This document shows positions 32,272-45,658 of a stretch of DNA of 64,000 bases, one piece after another. Numbering within the stretch: the first letter of the stretch is position 1; every line of letters begins with the position of its first letter. The stretch spans positions 28,651 through 92,650 of the forward strand of contig NZ_FCNT01000050.1 in the NCBI RefSeq assembly GCF_900021155.1, in the 5' to 3' direction. The translations under genes and the position numbers were made by a program. This stretch comes from Alistipes sp. CHKCI003. GTDB lineage: Bacteria; Bacteroidota; Bacteroidia; Bacteroidales; Rikenellaceae. The notes under the pieces are model-generated. The model was not told the DNA's origin. It was given only the letters and a program-made list of their open reading frames with translations, and searched no databases.

Positions 32272-35028
32272 TCAGAGCACGATGTTGATGATCTTGCCCT
32301 TCACGACGATCACCTTCTTGGGAGTCTTGCCTTCCAGCCACTTCTGTGCTTCGGGAGCGCGCACCACGTCGGCCTCGATGTCGGCGGTCGCGGCGTCGAG
32401 CGGGTACTCTCTCTTGAAGCGGAGTTTGCCGTTGACCGACACGGGGTATTCGAAGGCGCTCTCGGCGAGGTAGCGCTCGTCGCAGACGGGATAGGGGGCG
32501 TCGCAGACCGTACCGTCGTGCCCGAGGCGGTGCCACAGCTCCTCGGCCAGATGCGGCGCGAACGGAGCGAGCAGCACGACGAGGGGTTCGAGCACCTCGC
32601 GCTTGCTGCATTCGCCCAGCTCGTTGAGGCAGATCATGAAGGCCGCCACGGCGGTGTTGAACGAGAAGTTCTCGATGTCCTCGCTCACTTTTCTGATCGT
32701 TTTATGCAGGGTCTTGAGCTCCTTGTCCGTGGCCCGCCCGTCGCTCACGGCGAAACGGTCGTCGCGGTCGAAAAAGCGGCTCCAGAAACGGCGCAGGAAC
32801 TTGTGCACGCCGTCGATGCCGTTCGTGTCCCACGGCTTCGACTGTTCGAGCGGGCCGAGGAACATTTCGTACATGCGGAGCGTGTCGGCGCCGTAACGGT
32901 CGACGATGTAATCGGGGTTGACGACGTTGTACATCGACTTCGACATCTTCTCCACGGCCCAGCCGCAGACGTACTTCCCCTCTTCGAGGATGAACTCCGC
33001 GTTGCGGAAGTCGGGCATCCATGCGCGGAAGGCGTCGAGGTCGAGGATGTCGTTGCGCACGAGGTTCACGTCGACGTGGATCTCCTGAGTCTCGTAGCGG
33101 TCCTTCAGTCCCAGCGAAACGAACTTGTCGGTGCCGACCACGCGGTAGACGAAGTTCGAACGGCCTTGGATCATGCCCTGATTCACCAGCTTCTTGAAGG
33201 GCTCCTCTTCGCAGACGCAGCCCAAGTCGTAGAGGAACATGTTCCAGAAGCGCGAGTACATCAGGTGTCCCGTGGCGTGTTCGATGCCGCCTACGTAAAG
33301 GTCGACGTCGCGCCAGTATTCGTTCGCTTCGCGGCCCACGAGCGCCTCGTCGTTGTGCGGGTCCATGTAGCGCAGGTAGTAGGCCGACGATCCGGCGAAA
33401 CCCGGCATGGTCGACAGTTCGTAGGGGTATCCCTCGGCCGTGTGCCACCCCTCGGCGCGGGCCAGCGGCGGTTCGCCCTCGGGCGTGGGGCCGAAGTCGC
33501 CGATCGGCGGCAGTTCCAGCGGCAACGCTTCCGCGGGCAGCGGGCAGGCCGTGTCGTTCTTGTAATAGATCGGGAACGGCTCGCCCCAATAGCGCTGGCG
33601 CGAGAAGATGGCGTCGCGCAGGCGGTAGTTCACCAGCCGCCTGCCCAATCCGCGGCGTTCGATCTCCGCGAACATCAGTTCGATCGCCTCCTTCACCTGC
33701 CTGCCGTCGAGGAAATCCGAGTGGATGAGCCGGCCCTCCTTGGCGTCGTAGGAGGCTTTCTCCACGTCGCCGCCCTCGACCACGGGCACGATCTCCAGTC
33801 CGAAATGGCGGGCGAAAGCCCAGTCGCGCGAGTCGTGGGCCGGTACGGCCATGATGGCGCCCGTGCCGTAGCCGGCCAGCACGTAGTCCGAAATATAGAC
33901 CGGTATCTCCTTGCCGGTGAACGGGTTGACGGCGTAGGAGCCCGTGAAGACACCGCTCACGCGCCGCGTCTCGGCGATGCGTTCGCGTTCCGACCGCTTG
34001 CGCGCTTCGGCGATGTAGGCTTCGACGGCGGCGCGGCGGTCGGGCGTCGTCAGCTCCTCCGCCTGCTCGTGTTCGGGGGCGATGACCATGAACGTTACGC
34101 CGAAGATCGTGTCGGGGCGGGTCGTGAAGACCTCCAGTTTCCGGTCCGAGCCTTTCAGGTCGAAGAAGAGCTGCGCGCCGACCGAACGGCCGATCCAGTT
34201 GCGCTGGATCTCCTTGAGCGACTCGCTCCATGCGAGTTTTTCCAGCCCGTCGAGCATCCGCTGGGCATAGGCCGTTACGCGCAGCAACCACTGCTTCATC
34301 CGTTTCTGCTCCACAGGATAGCCGCCGCGCACCGAGAGGCCGTCGCGCACTTCGTCGTTGGCGAGCACCGTGCCCAGTTGCGGACACCAGTTGACCATCG
34401 TGTCGGCGCGGTAGGCGAGACGGTAGTTCTGAAGCACCCGTTCGCGTTCGCGTTCGTTCCAGCCGTTCCACTCCGCCGCCGTGAAACGAAGCTCCTGCGT
34501 GCAGGCGGCGTCGACGTCCCGGGTGCCGCCGGCCGCGAAGGCGGCTTCGAGTTCGGCGATCGGCCGGGCCCGCCGGGCCCGTTTGTCGTAGTAGTGGCCG
34601 AACATTTCGAGGAAGGCCCACTGGGTCCACTTGTAGTATTTCGGATCGCACGTGCGCACTTCGCGGTCCCAGTCGAACGAGAACCCGATCTTGTCGAGCT
34701 GCTCGCGGTAGCGGGCGATGTTGCGCTCGGTCGTTGCGGCGGGATGCTGCCCCGTCTGGATGGCATACTGCTCCGCAGGCAGTCCGAATGCGTCGTAGCC
34801 CATCGGGTGCAGCACGTTGAATCCCTTCTGACGCTTGTAGCGCGAGTAGATGTCCGAGGCGATGTAGCCGAGCGGATGGCCCACGTGCAGCCCCGCGCCC
34901 GAGGGGTAGGGAAACATGTCGAGCACGTAGAATTTCGGCCGCGAGGGGTCTCGCTCGACCTTGTAGGTCTTATGTTCTTTCCAGTATCGCTGCCACTTGG
35001 ATTCCAGCTCTTTAAAATTGTATTCCAT
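32272..35028 (-). CDS. leuS: Leucyl-tRNA synthetase
   Basis: Class I synthetase that charges tRNA-Leu. From ATG 35028 ([16 protein letters not shown]) the protein has 918 residues. The HIGH motif appears as HVGH in [17 protein letters not shown] and KMSKS in [14 protein letters not shown]; the CP1 editing domain is present with [18 protein letters not shown] and [13 protein letters not shown]. The slightly long N-terminal third has an insertion with [19 protein letters not shown]. Longer upstream frames are non-coding-like and contain the promoter at 35074-35081. Confidence 0.96.
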   Translation of the reverse strand: MEYNFKELESKWQRYWKEHKTYKVERDPSRPKFYVLDMFPYPSGAGLHVGHPLGYIASDIYSRYKRQKGFNVLHPMGYDAFGLPAEQYAIQTGQHPAATTERNIARYREQLDKIGFSFDWDREVRTCDPKYYKWTQWAFLEMFGHYYDKRARRARPIAELEAAFAAGGTRDVDAACTQELRFTAAEWNGWNERERERVLQNYRLAYRADTMVNWCPQLGTVLANDEVRDGLSVRGGYPVEQKRMKQWLLRVTAYAQRMLDGLEKLAWSESLKEIQRNWIGRSVGAQLFFDLKGSDRKLEVFTTRPDTIFGVTFMVIAPEHEQAEELTTPDRRAAVEAYIAEARKRSERERIAETRRVSGVFTGSYAVNPFTGKEIPVYISDYVLAGYGTGAIMAVPAHDSRDWAFARHFGLEIVPVVEGGDVEKASYDAKEGRLIHSDFLDGRQVKEAIELMFAEIERRGLGRRLVNYRLRDAIFSRQRYWGEPFPIYYKNDTACPLPAEALPLELPPIGDFGPTPEGEPPLARAEGWHTAEGYPYELSTMPGFAGSSAYYLRYMDPHNDEALVGREANEYWRDVDLYVGGIEHATGHLMYSRFWNMFLYDLGCVCEEEPFKKLVNQGMIQGRSNFVYRVVGTDKFVSLGLKDRYETQEIHVDVNLVRNDILDLDAFRAWMPDFRNAEFILEEGKYVCGWAVEKMSKSMYNVVNPDYIVDRYGADTLRMYEMFLGPLEQSKPWDTNGIDGVHKFLRRFWSRFFDRDDRFAVSDGRATDKELKTLHKTIRKVSEDIENFSFNTAVAAFMICLNELGECSKREVLEPLVVLLAPFAPHLAEELWHRLGHDGTVCDAPYPVCDERYLAESAFEYPVSVNGKLRFKREYPLDAATADIEADVVRAPEAQKWLEGKTPKKVIVVKGKIINIVL

Positions 35029-35073
35029 CGGTTTTCGGCTTTTTGTTCGGTTCGGGAAACAGAAATCTCCGGC

Positions 35074-35081
35074 AAATATAC
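35074..35081 (-). promoter_or_regulatory. Promoter -7 element (TATATTTG) for leuS
   Basis: Minus-strand TAnnTTTG 45 bp before the leuS start. TTTG copies lie at 35082-35085 and 35086-35089, too close to act as -33 box. Confidence 0.6.
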
Positions 35082-35690
35082 AAACAAATTCGTTTGTCCG
35101 CCCCGCATCGTCGCCGGATATTTCGTGCGTGAAAAGCGGACGGCGTGCGGCGGGGCGTTTGGACAGCGGGCGGGGAGCTGCTTGATCCGCAGGCCGCGGG
35201 ATCGGCGTCGGAGCCGCCGATTCGCGTAACCTGCAAGGACCGGAGAGGAAGACGAAGGTAATCATGCAAGTACGCGGACCGCGTCGCCTCTGCCCCCCCC
35301 CTGCCGCCCGCATTGTGCCTCTGCCGCGACGGGTGTTGGTTCGGAGGCGGGCTGGTGTGCGGCGGTTGCGACTTCGCTTTCGGAGAGTTCGAACTGCTGA
35401 ACGATTCCGACTGCCGAGTACGGGGAGTTGGCGGTGGATCGGGGCGCCGCTTCGCGCGACGGGATGCGGTTCGTGCTCGGTCCGGTGCGACGGATGGATT
35501 GCAAATCGCCCATAGACAGTTTGATACGGTTCGACGGCGAGCCGTTTGCGGGAAACGGCGGATGCGATCGTCGGGTATTTGCGGTACGCCCGGATTCGGG
35601 AAATTTGCAGGGCGGTGCGGTGGCCGCACCCTGCACCGTCCTGCTTGTTGCCGCGCATGCGGACCGGAGCTCAGAATGCGCAGATTGATA
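35082..35690. other. GC-rich gap between divergent leuS and rpsL, nothing recognised
   Basis: About 600 bp between the leuS promoter and the AT-rich rpsL promoter zone. It contains a C9 tract (35293-35301). No gene is supported. Confidence 0.45.
35293..35301. repeat. C9 homopolymer tract
   Basis: Nine consecutive C in the leuS-rpsL intergenic region. Confidence 0.8.
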
Positions 35691-35700
35691 GCGGGTTTGT

Positions 35701-35708
35701 TATATTTG
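35701..35708 (+). promoter_or_regulatory. Possible distal promoter -7 element (TATATTTG) for the ribosomal cluster
   Basis: TAnnTTTG at the point where sequence turns AT-rich, about 190 bp before rpsL. No -33 TTTG at the right distance, so weaker than the proximal element. Confidence 0.45.
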
Positions 35709-35805
35709 CATAAATAATGACTTATAATATTTTAAATTCGATAAATAAAAAGAATGGGAAAAACATTAAATTCCTGAAAAAAGGACGAAAAAGCGCTGTC
35801 TATAT

Positions 35806-35835
35806 ATTGTATTTCCGAAAAAATGCCTACCTTTG
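35806..35835 (+). promoter_or_regulatory. Main promoter of the str/S10/spc/alpha cluster
   Basis: -7 element TACCTTTG (35828-35835) with a TTG-containing -33 box at 35806-35809 (spacer 18 bp) in strongly AT-rich sequence. The leader to rpsL is about 55 nt and ends AATTAACAATTAAGGAC. Confidence 0.75.
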
Positions 35836-35898
35836 CAATCCATTTTGGACAATGGGAATGGATTTTTAATTAACAATTAAGGACAAAAACCAAAAGAA

Positions 35899-36279
35899 AT
35901 GCCAACTATTCAACAGTTAGTTCGTAACGGCCGGGTGAGCATGGAAGACAAGTCGAAGTCTCCGGCACTGGCCGCATGTCCGCAGCGCCGAGGCGTATGT
36001 ACGCGCGTGTACACCACGACTCCCAAGAAGCCGAACTCGGCGATGCGTAAGGTTGCCCGCGTGAGGCTGACCAACGGCAAGGAGGTGAATGCCTACATTC
36101 CGGGCGAAGGCCACAACTTGCAGGAGCACTCCATCGTGCTGGTCCGCGGCGGCCGTGTGAAGGACCTCCCGGGCGTGCGTTACCACCTCGTGCGCGGCGC
36201 ACTCGACTCGGCCGGTGTGGACGGGCGCCGTCAGCGCCGTTCGAAGTACGGAGCCAAACGCCCCAAGGCAGGCAAATAA
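35899..36279 (+). CDS. rpsL: 30S ribosomal protein S12
   Basis: Decoding-centre protein of the small subunit, 126 residues. The streptomycin-determining loop [18 protein letters not shown] is wild-type (lysine present), and the end [13 protein letters not shown] is typical. It is the first gene of the ribosomal supercluster, followed by rpsG at 52 bp. Confidence 0.98.
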   Translation: MPTIQQLVRNGRVSMEDKSKSPALAACPQRRGVCTRVYTTTPKKPNSAMRKVARVRLTNGKEVNAYIPGEGHNLQEHSIVLVRGGRVKDLPGVRYHLVRGALDSAGVDGRRQRRSKYGAKRPKAGK

Positions 36280-36331
36280 CCGAACGAGAAAACGACTACA
36301 ACAAAGCAATCATTTATTTTAGCCAACGACA

Positions 36332-36808
36332 ATGAGAAAAGCTAAGCCAAAAAAGCGAATTCTACTTCCGGATCCGAAGTTCAACGACATCGAGGTAACC
36401 CGTTTCGTGAACAACCTCATGCTGGATGGTAAGAAGAGTATTGCCTACACCATTTTCTACGACTCTCTGGAACTGGTGGGCAAGAAGATGAAGGATGCTG
36501 ATAAATCTCCTCTGGAAGTCTGGAAACAGGCTCTTGAGAATATCACACCCCAAGTCGAAGTGAAATCGAAGCGAATCGGCGGTGCGACGTTCCAAGTCCC
36601 GATGGAGGTCCGGCCCGAGCGCAAGATTTCTATTTCCATGAAAAACCTTGTCCTTTATTCGCGCAAGCGTGCCGGTAAGACGATGGCTGACAAACTCGCA
36701 GGCGAAATCGTGGATGCCTACAACCAGCAGGGTGCCGCCTTCAAGCGCAAGGAGGAGATGCACCGCATGGCCGAGGCCAACAAGGCATTCGCACACTTCA
36801 GATTCTAA
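36332..36808 (+). CDS. rpsG: 30S ribosomal protein S7
   Basis: Primary binder of the 3' major domain of 16S rRNA, 158 residues. Recognised by [21 protein letters not shown], the region [19 protein letters not shown] and the end [16 protein letters not shown]. It lies between rpsL and fusA (15 bp before fusA), the classic str order. Confidence 0.98.
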   Translation: MRKAKPKKRILLPDPKFNDIEVTRFVNNLMLDGKKSIAYTIFYDSLELVGKKMKDADKSPLEVWKQALENITPQVEVKSKRIGGATFQVPMEVRPERKISISMKNLVLYSRKRAGKTMADKLAGEIVDAYNQQGAAFKRKEEMHRMAEANKAFAHFRF

Positions 36809-36823
36809 CCGAAGACGTAACAG

Positions 36824-38938
<2,115 letters not shown>

Positions 38939-38947
38939 AAAAATTAT

Positions 38948-39253
38948 ATGAGCCAGAAAATTAGAATCAAATTGAAGTCGTTCGATCACAACCTCGTCGA
39001 TAAATCGGCCGAGAAGATCGTGAAGACCGTAAAGAGTACGGGTGCCGTCGTGAGCGGTCCCGTGCCTCTGCCCACACGCAAGCAGATCTTTACCGTGAAC
39101 CGCTCGACCTTCGTCAACAAGAAGGCGCGCGAGCAGTTCCAGCTCTGCACGTTCAAGCGCATCCTCGATATCTATTCGTCGACGCCCAAAACGATCGACG
39201 CTCTGATGAAACTGGAGCTTCCCTCGGGCGTAGAGGTGGAGATCAAGGTCTGA
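38948..39253 (+). CDS. rpsJ: 30S ribosomal protein S10
   Basis: 101-residue small-subunit protein, also a transcription antitermination factor (NusE). Typical features are [40 protein letters not shown] and the end [10 protein letters not shown]. It directly follows fusA. Confidence 0.97.
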   Translation: MSQKIRIKLKSFDHNLVDKSAEKIVKTVKSTGAVVSGPVPLPTRKQIFTVNRSTFVNKKAREQFQLCTFKRILDIYSSTPKTIDALMKLELPSGVEVEIKV

Positions 39254-39315
39254 TCTTGGGGCATGTACCGAAAAACAAGATCACTTATTTCATAACAAAC
39301 GTAATTTGACAAGAA

Positions 39316-39930
39316 ATGTCAGGACTTATTGGAAAGAAAATCGGAATGACTTCCGTTTACAGTGCCGAGGGTAAGAACATACCATGCACTGTCATTGAGG
39401 CTGGTCCGTGTGTAGTTACGCAAATCAAAACCGTCGAGAAGGATGCTTACGAGGCGGTGCAGATTGCCTATGACGAGAAGAGTGAAAAACACACCAGCAA
39501 CAGTTTGTTAGGACACTTCAAGAAGGCCGGCACCACTCCCAAGCGCAAGCTCGCGGAGTTCAAGGGAATGCCCGAAGTGAACCTCGGAGACACGCTCACC
39601 GTGGATCTGTTCTCGGAGGAGGATTGGGTCGACGTAACGGGGATCTCGAAGGGCAAGGGCTTTCAGGGCGTCGTGAAACGCCACGGCTTCGGCGGCGTGG
39701 GCGGCCAGACCCACGGCCAGCACAACCGTCAGCGCAAGCCCGGTTCGCTGGGTGCGTCGTCCTATCCTTCGCGCGTGTTCCCCGGCAAACGTCTGCCGGG
39801 CCGGATGGGCGGCGAGCAGGTGAAGGTTCTGAACCTGCGGGTTTTGAAAGTAATTCCCGAAAACAATCTGATCCTTGTGAAAGGTTCGATTCCCGGGGCA
39901 AAAGGTGCTTATTTAACGATTGAGAAGTAG
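39316..39930 (+). CDS. rplC: 50S ribosomal protein L3
   Basis: Early-assembly 23S rRNA binder of 204 residues. Signature segments are [37 protein letters not shown] and [20 protein letters not shown], then [15 protein letters not shown]. It is preceded by a 62-bp gap and followed by rplD after 1 bp. Confidence 0.97.
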   Translation: MSGLIGKKIGMTSVYSAEGKNIPCTVIEAGPCVVTQIKTVEKDAYEAVQIAYDEKSEKHTSNSLLGHFKKAGTTPKRKLAEFKGMPEVNLGDTLTVDLFSEEDWVDVTGISKGKGFQGVVKRHGFGGVGGQTHGQHNRQRKPGSLGASSYPSRVFPGKRLPGRMGGEQVKVLNLRVLKVIPENNLILVKGSIPGAKGAYLTIEK

Positions 39931-39931
39931 T

Positions 39932-40558
39932 ATGGAATTAGCCGTATACAATACCCAAGGAAATGAGACCGGCCGCAAGGTGGTTCTTTCGGACGCAGTC
40001 TTCGGCGTGGAAGCTAATGACCACGCGATCTATCTCGATGTGAAGCAGTACCTCGCCGACCAGCGTCAGGGTACCCACAAGTCGAAGCAGCGCAACGAGG
40101 TTGCCGGTTCCACGCGCAAGCTCAAGCGTCAGAAAGGCACCGGCGGTGCGCGTGCGGGCAGCATCAAGTCGCCCCTGTTCCCGGGCGGCGGCCGCGTGTT
40201 CGGGCCCGTGCCCCGCGATTACAGCTTCAAACTGAACAAGAAGCTCAAACAGCTGGCGCGCCGCAGCGCACTGACCTACAAGGCTCGGGCCGGTGCGATT
40301 TGTGTCGTGGAGTCGCCCTCGATGGAGGTCCCGAAGACCAAGAACGTCGTGGCGCTGGCCGATGCGCTGAAAGTTTCGGACAAGAAGGTGCTGATGGTGC
40401 TGCCGGAGTCGAACGTGAACCTGCAGCTCTCCTGCCGCAACCTCCCCTACGTGAAGCCCGTTCTGGCTCGGAATCTCTGCACGTACGACGTGATGAACGC
40501 TTCGGCGATCGTTTTGGTGGAGGGCGCGGAGAATGTCCTCAATACAATGTTAGCTTAA
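39932..40558 (+). CDS. rplD: 50S ribosomal protein L4
   Basis: 208-residue large-subunit protein lining the exit tunnel. ATG 39932 ([10 protein letters not shown]) is chosen because it starts right after the rplC stop; an earlier ATG at 39920 lies within rplC. Recognised by [20 protein letters not shown] and [22 protein letters not shown]4 autoregulates S10 operons in some bacteria; no such leader is seen here. Confidence 0.97.
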   Translation: MELAVYNTQGNETGRKVVLSDAVFGVEANDHAIYLDVKQYLADQRQGTHKSKQRNEVAGSTRKLKRQKGTGGARAGSIKSPLFPGGGRVFGPVPRDYSFKLNKKLKQLARRSALTYKARAGAICVVESPSMEVPKTKNVVALADALKVSDKKVLMVLPESNVNLQLSCRNLPYVKPVLARNLCTYDVMNASAIVLVEGAENVLNTMLA

Positions 40559-40573
40559 AATTCGCTGTACAAG

Positions 40574-40864
40574 ATGGAAATTATTATTAAGCCGGTTTTG
40601 ACCGAGAAAATGACGATTCAGGGCGATAAGTTGAATCGCTACGGTTTTATCGTGGACACAAGAGCTAACAAGCTGCAGATCCGGAATGCCGTGGAGCAGA
40701 TGTACAACGTCGTCGTTAAAGACGTGAACACCGTGAACTACATGGGCAAGCGCAAGAGCCGCTATACGAAGGCGGGTCTGCTGGAGGGCCGCGCGAATAA
40801 CTTCAAGAAGGCGATCGTTACCTTGAAGGATGGAGACAAGATAGATTTTTACAGTAATATCTAA
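40574..40864 (+). CDS. rplW: 50S ribosomal protein L23
   Basis: 96-residue protein at the exit-tunnel rim where signal recognition particle and trigger factor dock. Recognised by [20 protein letters not shown] and [20 protein letters not shown] followed by the basic loop [15 protein letters not shown]. Fits the order L4-L23-L2. Confidence 0.97.
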   Translation: MEIIIKPVLTEKMTIQGDKLNRYGFIVDTRANKLQIRNAVEQMYNVVVKDVNTVNYMGKRKSRYTKAGLLEGRANNFKKAIVTLKDGDKIDFYSNI

Positions 40865-40869
40865 CGAAG

Positions 40870-41691
40870 ATGGCAGTAAGAAAGTTCAAGCCTGTAACCG
40901 CAGGTACAAGACATAAGATCATCGGCACGTTCGACGAGATCACGACGAACGTCCCCGAAAAGTCGTTGCTCAGCGTGAAGAAGAGCTCCGGCGGCCGCAA
41001 CAACTCCGGTAAGATGACGGTCCGCTACATCGGCGGCGGCCACAAGCGGATGTACCGCAACATCGACTTCAAGCGCACGAAAGACGGCGTAGTAGCCACT
41101 GTAAAGACTATCGAGTACGATCCCAATCGTACGGCTCGCATTGCACTTCTGGTATATGCCGACGGTGTGAAGAGCTACATCATCGCACCGAACGGCCTTC
41201 AGGTGGGTCAGACCGTGATGAGCGGCGCAGGCGTCGCTCCTGAGGTGGGCAATACGCTCTATCTGAGCGAAATTCCGCTGGGTACGGTGATCCACAATAT
41301 CGAACTCTACCCGGGTCAGGGCGCCGCGATGGCTCGCTCGGCCGGCTCGTATGCTCAACTTTTGGCGCGTGAAGGCAAGTTCGCCATCATCAAACTGCCT
41401 TCAGGCGAGACTCGTATGGTACTCGTAACCTGCCGCGCGACGATCGGCGTCGTTTCGAACCTCGACCACAACCTCGAGAGTTCGGGCAAGGCCGGCCGCG
41501 AACGCTGGCTGGGCCGCCGCCCGCGCAACCGCGGCGTGGTGATGAACCCGGTCGATCACCCGATGGGTGGCGGCGAAGGCCGTGCGTCGGGCGGACACCC
41601 GCGTTCGCGCAAGGGTCTCTTGGCTAAGGGCTACAAGACTCGTAACCCGAAGAAGACGACCTCTAAGTTTATTATTTCGAAGAAAAAATAA
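40870..41691 (+). CDS. rplB: 50S ribosomal protein L2
   Basis: 273-residue protein needed for subunit association and peptidyl-transferase function. Recognised by [39 protein letters not shown] basic N-terminal region, and the C-terminal [19 protein letters not shown] with the conserved histidine. It starts 5 bp after rplW. Confidence 0.98.
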   Translation: MAVRKFKPVTAGTRHKIIGTFDEITTNVPEKSLLSVKKSSGGRNNSGKMTVRYIGGGHKRMYRNIDFKRTKDGVVATVKTIEYDPNRTARIALLVYADGVKSYIIAPNGLQVGQTVMSGAGVAPEVGNTLYLSEIPLGTVIHNIELYPGQGAAMARSAGSYAQLLAREGKFAIIKLPSGETRMVLVTCRATIGVVSNLDHNLESSGKAGRERWLGRRPRNRGVVMNPVDHPMGGGEGRASGGHPRSRKGLLAKGYKTRNPKKTTSKFIISKKK

Positions 41692-41707
41692 TTAAATAGA
41701 GTACATA

Positions 41708-41977
41708 ATGAGCCGTTCATTGAAAAAAGGACCGTACATTGAGCCGAAACTCGAAGCCAAGGTCGTAGCTCAGGCCGAGAGCAACAAAAAGTCGGTGATC
41801 AAAACATGGTCGCGAGCAAGTATGATTTCGCCTGACTTCGTGGGTCAGACGATCGCTGTCCACAACGGAAACAAATTCATTCCGGTGTATGTTACTGAGA
41901 ATATGGTAGGGCACAAACTCGGCGAGTTCGCTCCCACCCGTACATTCCGTGGGCACAGTGGTAACAAGAAAAAATAG
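41708..41977 (+). CDS. rpsS: 30S ribosomal protein S19
   Basis: 89-residue small-subunit head protein. Starts [19 protein letters not shown], has [20 protein letters not shown] and [20 protein letters not shown], and ends [10 protein letters not shown], all family signatures. Confidence 0.98.
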   Translation: MSRSLKKGPYIEPKLEAKVVAQAESNKKSVIKTWSRASMISPDFVGQTIAVHNGNKFIPVYVTENMVGHKLGEFAPTRTFRGHSGNKKK

Positions 41978-41984
41978 GTAGAAA

Positions 41985-42395
41985 ATGGGTGCAAGAAAAG
42001 CAATAAGAGCCGAGAAACTGAAGGCTGAAAAGAAGCAGAAGGCAATCGCCGTCATGCGCGACTGCCCGACCTCGCCCCGCAAGATGCGCCTCGTGGCCGA
42101 CATCATCCGCGGCGTGGAGATCAATAAGGCGCTGGGTATCCTCCGCTATTCGAAGAAAGAGGCGTCGATCCGTTTGGAGAAACTCCTCAAATCGGCGATC
42201 GCCAACTGGGAGGCCAAGAACGAGACCGAACGTCTGGAAGACACGACGCTCTGCGTGAAGGAGATCTTCGTGGACGGAGGGCGCATGCTGAAACGTATTC
42301 AGGCTGCTCCGCAGGGTCGTGCGCACCGCATCCGCAAGCGTTCGAACCACGTTACGATCGTAGTAGACAAAATGGTAACCGAAGAAAAGAAGTAA
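41985..42395 (+). CDS. rplV: 50S ribosomal protein L22
   Basis: 136-residue protein whose beta-hairpin lines the exit tunnel. Recognised by [19 protein letters not shown] and the hairpin [20 protein letters not shown], then RSNHVTIVV. It lies 7 bp after rpsS and 4 bp before rpsC. Confidence 0.97.
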   Translation: MGARKAIRAEKLKAEKKQKAIAVMRDCPTSPRKMRLVADIIRGVEINKALGILRYSKKEASIRLEKLLKSAIANWEAKNETERLEDTTLCVKEIFVDGGRMLKRIQAAPQGRAHRIRKRSNHVTIVVDKMVTEEKK

Positions 42396-42399
42396 GCAA

Positions 42400-43161
42400 A
42401 TGGGACAGAAAGTCAATCCGATAGCAAATCGTCTTGGGATCATCCGCGGTTGGGATTCCAACTGGTACGGCGGCAAGGATTTTTCCGACAAGCTGGTCGA
42501 GGACGCCAAGATCCGCAAATACCTGAATGTCCGTTTGGCGAAGGCAAGTATTTCGAAGATCATCATCGAGCGTACGCTCAAACTCGTTACCGTTACCATT
42601 TCGACGGCGCGTCCGGGCATCATCATCGGCAAGGGCGGTCAGGAGGTCGACAAACTGAAGGAGGAGCTGAAGAAGCTCACCGGCAAGGAGATTCAGATCA
42701 ATATCTTCGAGGTGAAGCGTCCCGAGGTGGATGCCGTCATCGTGGGCCAGAACATCGCCCGCCAGCTCGAAGGCCGCGTTTCGTTCCGCCGCGCCGTGAA
42801 GACGGCCGTGGCTTCGACGATCCGCATGGGTGCCGAGGGCATCAAGATTCAGGTTTCGGGCCGTGTGGGCGGTGCGGAAATGGCGCGCAGCGAGACCGTC
42901 AAGGAGGGGCGTATTCCGCTGCATACGTTCCGTGCGGACGTGGATTACTGCCTGACGGAAGCTCTCACCAAGGTGGGTATTCTGGGCGTGAAGGTGTGGA
43001 TCTGCCACGGTACGGTGTACGGCAAACGCGATCTGTTCGAAATCGCAGGCACATCGGCGCAGGCATCTTCGGGCCAGCGCGACGGCGATCGTCGTTCGCG
43101 CGGGGATCGCGGAGAGCGGGGCGACCGCCGCGGGTCCCGTCGCCGCAACAACAATAAGTAA
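42400..43161 (+). CDS. rpsC: 30S ribosomal protein S3
   Basis: 253-residue protein at the mRNA entry channel. Recognised by [19 protein letters not shown], the KH domain GXXG in [16 protein letters not shown] and [20 protein letters not shown]. Beyond the normal core it has a tail rich in Arg, Gly and Asp ([18 protein letters not shown]) ending RRNNNK, an RNA-binding-like extension. Confidence 0.98.
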   Translation: MGQKVNPIANRLGIIRGWDSNWYGGKDFSDKLVEDAKIRKYLNVRLAKASISKIIIERTLKLVTVTISTARPGIIIGKGGQEVDKLKEELKKLTGKEIQINIFEVKRPEVDAVIVGQNIARQLEGRVSFRRAVKTAVASTIRMGAEGIKIQVSGRVGGAEMARSETVKEGRIPLHTFRADVDYCLTEALTKVGILGVKVWICHGTVYGKRDLFEIAGTSAQASSGQRDGDRRSRGDRGERGDRRGSRRRNNNK

Positions 43162-43189
43162 GTAGGACCTTTTAAAGCAAAGACTCAAG

Positions 43190-43618
43190 ATGTTACAGCC
43201 AAAAAAGACCAAATTTAGAAGAATGCAGAAGGGCCGTATGAAAGGTTTAGCTCAAAGAGGTAACCAACTTGCATACGGATCGTTCGCCATCAAAGCGCTC
43301 GAATGTTCGTGGATCACGGGCCGTCAGATCGAGGCTGCGCGTCAGGCGATCACGCGTTATATGAAACGTGAAGGACAGCTCTGGATCCGCATCTTCCCCG
43401 ACAAACCCATCACGAAGAAACCCGCCGAGGTGCGTATGGGTAAGGGTAAAGGTAATCCCGAAGGATTCGTGGCACCTGTAACCCCGGGGCGTATTCTCTT
43501 CGAGGCCGAGGGGGTGCCCTTGGCCGTAGCTCAGGAGGCGCTGCGTCTGGGAGCGCAGAAACTTCCGATTACGACCAAGTTCATTGTACGGCGCGATTAC
43601 GTCGAAACCACCATCTAA
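43190..43618 (+). CDS. rplP: 50S ribosomal protein L16
   Basis: 142-residue large-subunit protein near the A site. Recognised by [39 protein letters not shown] and [20 protein letters not shown]. Order rpsC-rplP-rpmC-rpsQ is standard. Confidence 0.98.
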   Translation: MLQPKKTKFRRMQKGRMKGLAQRGNQLAYGSFAIKALECSWITGRQIEAARQAITRYMKREGQLWIRIFPDKPITKKPAEVRMGKGKGNPEGFVAPVTPGRILFEAEGVPLAVAQEALRLGAQKLPITTKFIVRRDYVETTI

Positions 43619-43630
43619 GAAGGATACAAC

Positions 43631-43825
43631 ATGAAAAGTGCAGAAATAAAGGAGATGTCGGTCAAGGATCTCGAGGAGCGCATCGAAGCCGAAAAGGCGC
43701 AGCTGGCGAAGCTGAAGGTGCAGCACGCGGTCTCCCCCGTCGAGAACCCTTCGATCATCAAGAAAAACCGCAGAGACATAGCTCGCATGCTGACAATTCT
43801 GCGTCAAAAAAACCCTAAATGTTAA
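43631..43825 (+). CDS. rpmC: 50S ribosomal protein L29
   Basis: 64-residue two-helix protein at the exit-tunnel rim: [18 protein letters not shown] and [16 protein letters not shown], with the usual length. The next gene, rpsQ, starts 8 bp after its stop. Confidence 0.96.
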   Translation: MKSAEIKEMSVKDLEERIEAEKAQLAKLKVQHAVSPVENPSIIKKNRRDIARMLTILRQKNPKC

Positions 43826-43833
43826 TTACACCT

Positions 43834-44088
43834 ATGGAAAGAAATCTTAGAAAAGAGCGTATTGGGGTGGTTGTCAGCAACAAAATGGAGAAAACCATCG
43901 TGGTTGCCGTGGCCCGCAAGGTGAAGCATCCGATCTATGGCAAATTTGTCAATAAGACCACGAAATTCGTGTCGGAGTGTCTGGACGAGACCTGCAAGGA
44001 GGGCGATACCGTACGCATCATGGAGACGCGACCTCTGAGCAAGACGAAGCGTTGGAGATTAGTACAAATCATTGAAAGAGCGAAGTAA
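43834..44088 (+). CDS. rpsQ: 30S ribosomal protein S17
   Basis: 84-residue OB-fold protein binding 16S rRNA. ATG 43834 ([20 protein letters not shown]) is chosen as an earlier candidate start at 43819 overlaps rpmC and adds an unusual LITP leader. Conserved [12 protein letters not shown] and [17 protein letters not shown] are present. Confidence 0.97.
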   Translation: MERNLRKERIGVVVSNKMEKTIVVAVARKVKHPIYGKFVNKTTKFVSECLDETCKEGDTVRIMETRPLSKTKRWRLVQIIERAK

Positions 44089-44090
44089 TT

Positions 44091-44456
44091 ATGATACAGC
44101 AAGAAAGCAGACTCGTAGTAGCTGACAACAGCGGTGCGAAGGAGGTCCTCTGCATCCGTGTGCTCGGCGGTACGAAGCGTCGCTACGCTTCGATCGGCGA
44201 TAAGATCGTGGTGGCCGTGAAGAGCGCGACGCCTTCGGGCGACGTGAAGAAGGGTGCCGTTTCGAAAGCCGTGGTCGTGCGCACCACGAAGGAGATCCGG
44301 CGTGCCAACGGTTCGTACATTCGTTTCGACGACAATGCCGTCGTACTTCTTAACAACCAGGGTGAGATTCGCGGAACACGCATCTTCGGTCCCGTAGCCC
44401 GTGAGCTGCGCGACCAGTACATGAAGATCATCTCGCTCGCACCCGAAGTATTGTAA
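44091..44456 (+). CDS. rplN: 50S ribosomal protein L14
   Basis: 121-residue protein at the subunit interface. Recognised by [37 protein letters not shown], and the end [22 protein letters not shown]. First gene of the classical spc part. Confidence 0.98.
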   Translation: MIQQESRLVVADNSGAKEVLCIRVLGGTKRRYASIGDKIVVAVKSATPSGDVKKGAVSKAVVVRTTKEIRRANGSYIRFDDNAVVLLNNQGEIRGTRIFGPVARELRDQYMKIISLAPEVL

Positions 44457-44477
44457 TCTTAAAACACACATTCGGAT

Positions 44478-44801
44478 ATGTCAGTGAAATTACATATTAA
44501 AAAGGGGGATCTGGTTTACGTCAACGCCGGCGACAGCAAGGGGCAGCAGGGCAAAGTCCTGAAGGTCGATGTCGAAAAGCAGCGTGCGATCGTCGAGGGC
44601 GTGAACATCTGCAAGAAGGCCACCAAGCCCAATGCGCAGAATCCTCAGGGAGGCATCGTCGAGAAAGAGGCGGGTATCCACATCTCCAACTTGCAGGTCG
44701 TAGACCCCAAGAGCGGCAAGCCGACGCGCATCGGCCGCAAGGAGAACGATAAAGGTAAATTAGTCCGTTACGCTAAAAAGTCAGGGGAGGAGATCAAATA
44801 A
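44478..44801 (+). CDS. rplX: 50S ribosomal protein L24
   Basis: 107-residue KOW-domain protein, an assembly initiator of the large subunit. Recognised by [20 protein letters not shown] and [20 protein letters not shown] with [15 protein letters not shown]. Its stop TAA overlaps the ATG of rplE (TAATG), giving translational coupling. Confidence 0.97.
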   Translation: MSVKLHIKKGDLVYVNAGDSKGQQGKVLKVDVEKQRAIVEGVNICKKATKPNAQNPQGGIVEKEAGIHISNLQVVDPKSGKPTRIGRKENDKGKLVRYAKKSGEEIK

Positions 44802-45358
44802 TGGCATACGTACCTACACTCAAGACACAGTATAAGGAGCAGATCGCAGCTGCCCTTATGAAGGAATTCGGCTATTCGAGCATCATGGAGTGCCCGAAGC
44901 TGGTGAAGATCGTCGTCAATCAGGGTATGGGTCAGGCCGTCGCCGACAAGAAGCTCATCGACGTGGCGCAGGAGGAACTCACGCTGATCACCGGCCAGAA
45001 AGCCGTGCAGACCCGTTCGCGCAAGGACATCTCGAACTTCAAGCTGCGCAAGGGCATGCCGATCGGCGTGCGTGTAACGCTGCGCGACACGAAGATGTAC
45101 GAGTTTCTGGAGCGTCTGGTCGCCGTGGCTCTTCCCCGCATCCGCGACTTCAAGGGCATCAACGAGAAGTTCGACGGCCGGGGCAACTATACGCTCGGCA
45201 TCGCGGAGCAGATCATCTTCCCCGAAATCGACATCGATAAGATCACGAAGATTTTCGGCATGGAGATCACCTTCGTAACGACGGCCAAGACCGACGAGGA
45301 GGCCTATGCCCTCCTGCGCGAATTCGGCCTTCCTTTCAAAAACGCAAAAAAGAAATAA
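44801..45358 (+). CDS. rplE: 50S ribosomal protein L5
   Basis: 185-residue protein that binds 5S rRNA and contacts P-site tRNA. Recognised by [39 protein letters not shown] and [18 protein letters not shown]. It overlaps rplX by one base. Confidence 0.98.
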   Translation: MAYVPTLKTQYKEQIAAALMKEFGYSSIMECPKLVKIVVNQGMGQAVADKKLIDVAQEELTLITGQKAVQTRSRKDISNFKLRKGMPIGVRVTLRDTKMYEFLERLVAVALPRIRDFKGINEKFDGRGNYTLGIAEQIIFPEIDIDKITKIFGMEITFVTTAKTDEEAYALLREFGLPFKNAKKK

Positions 45359-45361
45359 GCG

Positions 45362-45658
45362 ATGGCAAAAGAGTCAATGAAAGCACGCGAGGTAAAGCGT
45401 GAGAAGCTCGCAAAACGCTATGCACACAAACGCGAAGAGATAGCCGCCAAGCTCAAGAACGGCGAAATGGATCACGAGGAGGCATGGATCGCTCTGTCGA
45501 AACTGCCCCGGAACTCGAATCCCATCCGTCAGCACAACCGTTGCAAGATCACGGGGCGTCCGAAGGGCTATATTCGTTTGTTCGGCATCAGCCGTATCCA
45601 GTTCCGCGAGATGGCTTCTCAGGGCTTGATTCCGGGCGTGAAGAAGGCGAGCTGGTAG
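45362..45658 (+). CDS. rpsN: 30S ribosomal protein S14 (zinc-free type)
   Basis: 98-residue protein, longer than the 61-residue zinc-binding form and lacking its CxxC pairs (only one Cys in the conserved [19 protein letters not shown]). The end [17 protein letters not shown] is canonical. Downstream, instead of rpsH, there is a gap of about 690 bp, an unusual break in this operon. Confidence 0.97.
   Translation: MAKESMKAREVKREKLAKRYAHKREEIAAKLKNGEMDHEEAWIALSKLPRNSNPIRQHNRCKITGRPKGYIRLFGISRIQFREMASQGLIPGVKKASW

Noticed and set aside
31390..35229. Plus-strand open frame of more than 1200 codons
   Set aside because: It is the antisense shadow of prfA and leuS and has no recognisable domain.
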